Below, piece by piece: positions 60,823-64,000 of a stretch of DNA of 64,000 nucleotides. Position 1 is the stretch's first letter, and each line of letters begins with the position of its first letter. This stretch comes from G963668345 sp965206025 (GTDB lineage Bacteria; Acidobacteriota; Terriglobia; Bryobacterales; UBA6623): contig CBDBIU010000005.1 of NCBI GenBank assembly GCA_965206025.1, positions 2,294,001-2,358,000 on the forward strand. The letters are read 5' to 3'. The position numbers and the translations under genes were made by a program. Below the pieces are notes generated by a model. It did not search any database. It was not told the origin of the DNA and was given only the letters and a program-made list of their open reading frames with translations.

Positions 60823-60922
60823 TGAAAATAGGCCCTGTCTGTAACGGGAATTACGTTACGGGGACGTATTTTCATGCTGCGGGGTGGACGAAGTATGGCG
60901 ACTCACCAGGGCTATAAAATAG

Positions 60923-61309
60923 CTACTTCTGGTGCTGCCAACAGTGTGCGCTGCCGGCTGACGCCTTTCTCTTGCACTGGGCGCCCTTCTTCGTCGTGGC
61001 CACGCAGCGTTGCGACACGCGCGAAGACTTGGATTCGGTTTTTGCCGTGTCTCTCGAAGGAGTTGCACTCTCGTCGCTATTGCCCCTTGGCGGCCCGCAA
61101 CGGCTACAGGCCGTGTAGCCTTCGGCGAGCGCCGCCTTTAGATCCTTGGGAATGCGGCTTTTCTCGAGATATCGGTACCCATTCCGGTGGTACTTCTTGC
61201 CGGTTTGTGTTACGTAGACCGGTTGTTTGCTCGTTTCTTCCGCCGGCAGACTCGCAAAGATCAAGAAGGTAACGCAGTACGTAACCACCGTTAACCGAAA
61301 CAGCCTCAT
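60923..61309 (-). CDS. Small exported protein with DUF5763-type C-terminus
   Basis: A 128-residue protein. The signal peptide (LFRLTVVTYCVTFLIFASLP) is followed by VYVTQTGKKYHRNGYRYLEK, SRIPKDLKAALAEGYTACSR and CGPP, a short Cys/His segment also seen in thermonuclease and metal-chaperone contexts. The C-terminus RCVATTKKGAQCKRKASAGS then AHCWQHQK has the zinc-ligand arrangement of DUF5763. The start has GGAGG upstream and is firm. Role unknown, possibly metal-binding outside the cytoplasm. It lies between the IS relic and the TonB receptor gene. Confidence 0.8.
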   Translation of the reverse strand: MRLFRLTVVTYCVTFLIFASLPAEETSKQPVYVTQTGKKYHRNGYRYLEKSRIPKDLKAALAEGYTACSRCGPPRGNSDESATPSRDTAKTESKSSRVSQRCVATTKKGAQCKRKASAGSAHCWQHQK

Positions 61310-61376
61310 TTCTTCCTCCGAGGATCGAAATCAGGTCTGTTCATAGTCACTTGATCTCACCGTAAAGCTAAGCGGG

Positions 61377-63263
61377 TTATCGCCCGGTCTCCCACTTCAG
61401 ACCGACCCGCATCAACCGCGGCGTGCCCGTCGTGGGAGTAGGAACAAAGCCAACCAGAAATCGTCGGTCCAGCAGGTTCTCCACGGCAAACAGCGCCGAA
61501 ACGCCGTGTCCCAGGCGGTGTCGCAGCATGACCTGCAACGTCAAAAAACCCGGCAGCAGGAACTGATTCAAGTCATCTTCAAACTGTGCGGCCGAGGAGC
61601 GAATGCCGCCGCGAACGAGCGTCTTGCCGGCGGCGTAGAGCAACTGAAACGACCCCTGGTGTCTAGGGACCTGAGGCATCCAAACGCCGATGTCGAGCTG
61701 CGAATCGACATAAAGATAAGCCGCCTCGGCGCGGAAGCGGCCGAAGGTCTTGAGGACTTCCAGCTCCACGCCTCGTCCGGTCGCTTTGCCCAGGTTGCGG
61801 CGCTGCCTGAGCGGCGAAGGCTCCAAGCGAATCGTCGCATTGCCGATCAGATCACCAACCTCTTGCCAAAAAAGGGTCGTCCGAAAGATAGCGCCGCCCT
61901 TTCGCCAATCCAAACCCGCCTGGGCCCCGAACATCGTTTCCGGACGAAGTTCGGGATTGCTTAGCGTGGTGATGTTGCCGACGCGAAATTGGCGAAAGAA
62001 TTCGTTCAAGGTCGGCGCCCGGAAGCTGCGATAGACGGAAGCCCGCCAGCGGCGCGGCCCCTCCGAGAACGCCAGCCCCGCGCGGGGGCTCCAGAACTCA
62101 TTTCCCCGGTCGGTAAAATCGTGGCGCACGCCGCCGTAGATTCGCGCGCGGGGGCCGGCGGCGAAATCAGTTTGGACAAACAATCCTTGCTGCCACAGTC
62201 TTCCACCCGGCCGGCGCACGAACCCTGTGCTGACAACCGTATCGCGGCTGACGCCGCCTGCTCGGTGAGCGTCGGTCCCGAGGATGAGGTTCACCTTCTG
62301 CGACGGGCGCGTCCAGACGATCGATCCCCCGCTATCTTCCGAGGCGACTCGCTGCAGCAGCGTCTGGCGCTCGAAGTCGCGAGCTTCGTTGACGAAGGAG
62401 AAACCGTTGCGCAACACTCCTCGCGAGTGATAGCCGCTAAGCGAAAGGCCCTCCCGCTGGTAGTGAGCACCGGCGGTTCCGAGCGAGCTGGAATTCGTCC
62501 GCAGGAACGTGGCGTTTTGCCGCTGCTCGGCAACAACGTTCGCCTTCAGCAGCAGGCGGTCCTTCTTGCCGAAATAGTCGAAACGCAGGTCCCCGACGAC
62601 GAAGTCGACGTCGGCCCGGCGATCCACGCTGCCGCGGCTTTCCTCGGGCACGGTGAAATACCCGTCCGAGCGAAACCCGCGAACCAGAGCGGATAGGCCG
62701 ACTTTCCCCAACAAGTCCGCGTACCCGCCGCGAACATCCGCGATGCCGGCACCCCCTCCCTCGGCCGCGGCCCACGCGCGGCGCGACTCCGGGGTGGGGG
62801 TGAGCAGCGAGACAACGCCCCCCATGCCGCGATCGCCGTAGACGCTCGTCGCGGCCCCGCGTGATATTTCCACCGCGTCGATCGCGTCGGGGTTGAGCCG
62901 GGACCAATACACCCAACCGCCGAAGGGGTCGTTCAGCGGCAGACCATCGTAGAGGACCAACGTGCGTCCGGCCGCGCTGCTGCCGATTCCCCGAAGCGAA
63001 ATCCCCTGCGTGGTCGGATGGGCGACCAGACTGGAGGAGCGCCGGAACAGCGTGAAGCCGGGAATCTCGCGCAGACGGTCGTCTAGGTTGACCCCCGGGT
63101 GCGACTCGATCGTCTTTCGGGAAACCGAGGTGATATAGCCAGACGAAGGGGAGTCCACGGTCCCCCGGACCGTGATCGTCGTCTTCAGCGGCTCGAGTGC
63201 AAGCCGCTCATCATCGGCCCACAATACGCCTGGAAGCGCCAACAGGAGCAAGTACCAGATCAT
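61377..63263 (-). CDS. TonB-dependent receptor
   Basis: A 628-residue outer-membrane receptor for siderophores, cobalamin or oligosaccharides. After a signal peptide (MIWYLLLLALPGVLWAD) comes the plug domain: ITSVSRKTIESHPGVNLDDR, LREIPGFTLFRR, GIGSSAAGRTLVLYDGLPLN and ISRGAATSVYGDRGMGGVVS. The barrel follows with characteristic strands such as RASVYRSFRAPTLNEFFRQF and LRPETMFGAQAGLDW, ending in LMRVGLKWETGR. A TonB box is not clear; TTITVRGTV at residues 29-37 is a candidate. BtuB-like in length. No ABC transporter genes are adjacent, so the substrate is open. Confidence 0.92.
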   Translation of the reverse strand: MIWYLLLLALPGVLWADDERLALEPLKTTITVRGTVDSPSSGYITSVSRKTIESHPGVNLDDRLREIPGFTLFRRSSSLVAHPTTQGISLRGIGSSAAGRTLVLYDGLPLNDPFGGWVYWSRLNPDAIDAVEISRGAATSVYGDRGMGGVVSLLTPTPESRRAWAAAEGGGAGIADVRGGYADLLGKVGLSALVRGFRSDGYFTVPEESRGSVDRRADVDFVVGDLRFDYFGKKDRLLLKANVVAEQRQNATFLRTNSSSLGTAGAHYQREGLSLSGYHSRGVLRNGFSFVNEARDFERQTLLQRVASEDSGGSIVWTRPSQKVNLILGTDAHRAGGVSRDTVVSTGFVRRPGGRLWQQGLFVQTDFAAGPRARIYGGVRHDFTDRGNEFWSPRAGLAFSEGPRRWRASVYRSFRAPTLNEFFRQFRVGNITTLSNPELRPETMFGAQAGLDWRKGGAIFRTTLFWQEVGDLIGNATIRLEPSPLRQRRNLGKATGRGVELEVLKTFGRFRAEAAYLYVDSQLDIGVWMPQVPRHQGSFQLLYAAGKTLVRGGIRSSAAQFEDDLNQFLLPGFLTLQVMLRHRLGHGVSALFAVENLLDRRFLVGFVPTPTTGTPRLMRVGLKWETGR

Positions 63264-63479
63264 CAGAAGTATACGGACGTGACCGCCGAACCCTCTGCAA
63301 AATTGTAGCGCGGGCCATGGGTGCGGTGACGTGACACGCCGGAACCCGCGGCACCTGTCTCGCCACAGGGCGCGTTTATCGTCTACCCGCGGCCGCCGGT
63401 GGAGACTCGATTCCGCCCGCCCGCGCCGCCGTCTTTCGCGGTGGCCAACGGCTGCGTTACAGTCTTAGGAGTGCTCCGT

Positions 63480-64000
63480 GTGGTTCTAGTATTGCCGCTG
63501 CTCTTGGCCCCGTTACTTTCTCAGCCGGCGAAAAAGCCTTTCGATGTCTGGGCGCTACATCGACTTGCTCGCATCTCCGACCCTCAGTTGTCGCCCGACG
63601 GCTCGACGCTGGCATTCGTCGTCACGAAAGCTTACGTTTCCGACAACACCAAAGAGAAGCACATTCACACGATATCGATTGACGGCGGTACGGAGCGGCG
63701 CATCACCTTTTCCGGCAAGCAGAACGAGCGGCCGCGCTGGTCGCCGGGATCCAATCAGATCGCTTTCGTCTCCGACCGTTCCGGCTCGTCTCAGATCTGG
63801 CTGATGGACTCCGACGGCAGCCGAGCTCGTCAAGTGACCGACCTGGCAACCGAAGCCGCCGGGGTAGTCTTCTCGACCGACGGCGAGCACCTGCTCTTTA
63901 CGAGCCGTGTCTTCCCCGAATGCGGCGCCGATGACGCTTGCAACAAAGACAAACTGAGACTTCAAAAAGAAGGTCCCGTCAAGGCGCAAGTCTTCGACCG
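63480..64000 (+). CDS. S9-family peptidase, N-terminal part (cut by window edge)
   Basis: Open from a GTG at 63480 to the end, about 173 residues. A short signal peptide (VVLVLPLLLAPLLSQPA) leads into PFDVWALHRLARISDPQLSP, LAFVVTKAYVSDNT, ERRITFSGKQNERPRWSPGS and LMDSDGSRARQVTDLATEAA, the WD40-like beta-propeller repeats at the start of dipeptidyl aminopeptidase/acylaminoacyl-peptidase (S9) proteins. The catalytic alpha/beta hydrolase domain would lie beyond the window. The start is supported by AGGAG at 63467-63471; a GTG at 63471 in the same frame is too close to that site. Confidence 0.88.
   Translation, partial: MVLVLPLLLAPLLSQPAKKPFDVWALHRLARISDPQLSPDGSTLAFVVTKAYVSDNTKEKHIHTISIDGGTERRITFSGKQNERPRWSPGSNQIAFVSDRSGSSQIWLMDSDGSRARQVTDLATEAAGVVFSTDGEHLLFTSRVFPECGADDACNKDKLRLQKEGPVKAQVFD

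Overview
The window is about 64 kb of GC-rich chromosome, most likely from a soil-type Acidobacteriota (Bryobacterales/Solibacter-like); this is an inference from gene content. Pointers are two tandem VWFA-related proteins of the Acidobacteria type, a PSCyt1/DUF1549/DUF1553 protein, a DUF5916 outer-membrane-type protein, several sulfatases, a sialidase, a PQQ alcohol dehydrogenase and a TonB receptor. kdsA implies an LPS-bearing outer membrane. No phage, plasmid, CRISPR or rRNA signature is visible.

Layout. 1-6.4 kb: gltX (cut by the window edge), an RRM protein, a Tat-exported sulfatase, pyruvate kinase and a one-ring ClpB-like ATPase. 6.8-12 kb: a membrane sulfatase-like gene split by an intact IS630 element, a VapBC pair and a FecR-domain protein. 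13-18 kb: a diheme cytochrome c overlapping a PQQ dehydrogenase, a complete ISL3 element with 8-bp target duplications, and arginase. 18.6-22.3 kb: two exported TPR proteins and RNase III. 22.5-29 kb: a sulfate-assimilation operon (sat-cysH-cysC-PHP phosphatase) and a serine-pathway pair (class V aminotransferase-serA). 29-32.5 kb: a graveyard with a deleted IS relic, a VIT/VWA gene fragment, a 456-bp non-autonomous ISL3 relative, an enolase-superfamily gene with a 107-bp direct duplication and a frameshift, and a lipoprotein-like methyltransferase. 32.9-43 kb: initiator tRNA with its promoter, DUF5916 protein, Yip1 protein, PSCyt protein and an acetoin/pyruvate dehydrogenase operon (E1a-E1b-E2/hydrolase). 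43-54 kb: pyrG-kdsA, two VWA proteins, many small inverted-repeat elements, an rve-type IS and a truncated cytochrome. 52.8-64 kb: class III aminotransferase, sialidase, an envelope operon built on a CsgG/TPR/propeller protein, an IS481 relic, a small DUF5763 protein, a TonB receptor and the start of an S9 peptidase.

The distinctive feature is dense, layered, small-scale mobile DNA. Two MITE-like families (A, with TA-flanked ends beginning TAGCCCGC; B, with ends beginning CCGTGGCAAAAGT), an ISL3-derived MITE, and further dispersed repeats (C, D, E) occupy most intergenic gaps. They are nested in one another and lie beside truncated genes. I found no convincing new defence or biosynthetic system. 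The strongest candidates for new biology are these repeat families and the CsgG-TPR-propeller operon next to a sialidase.
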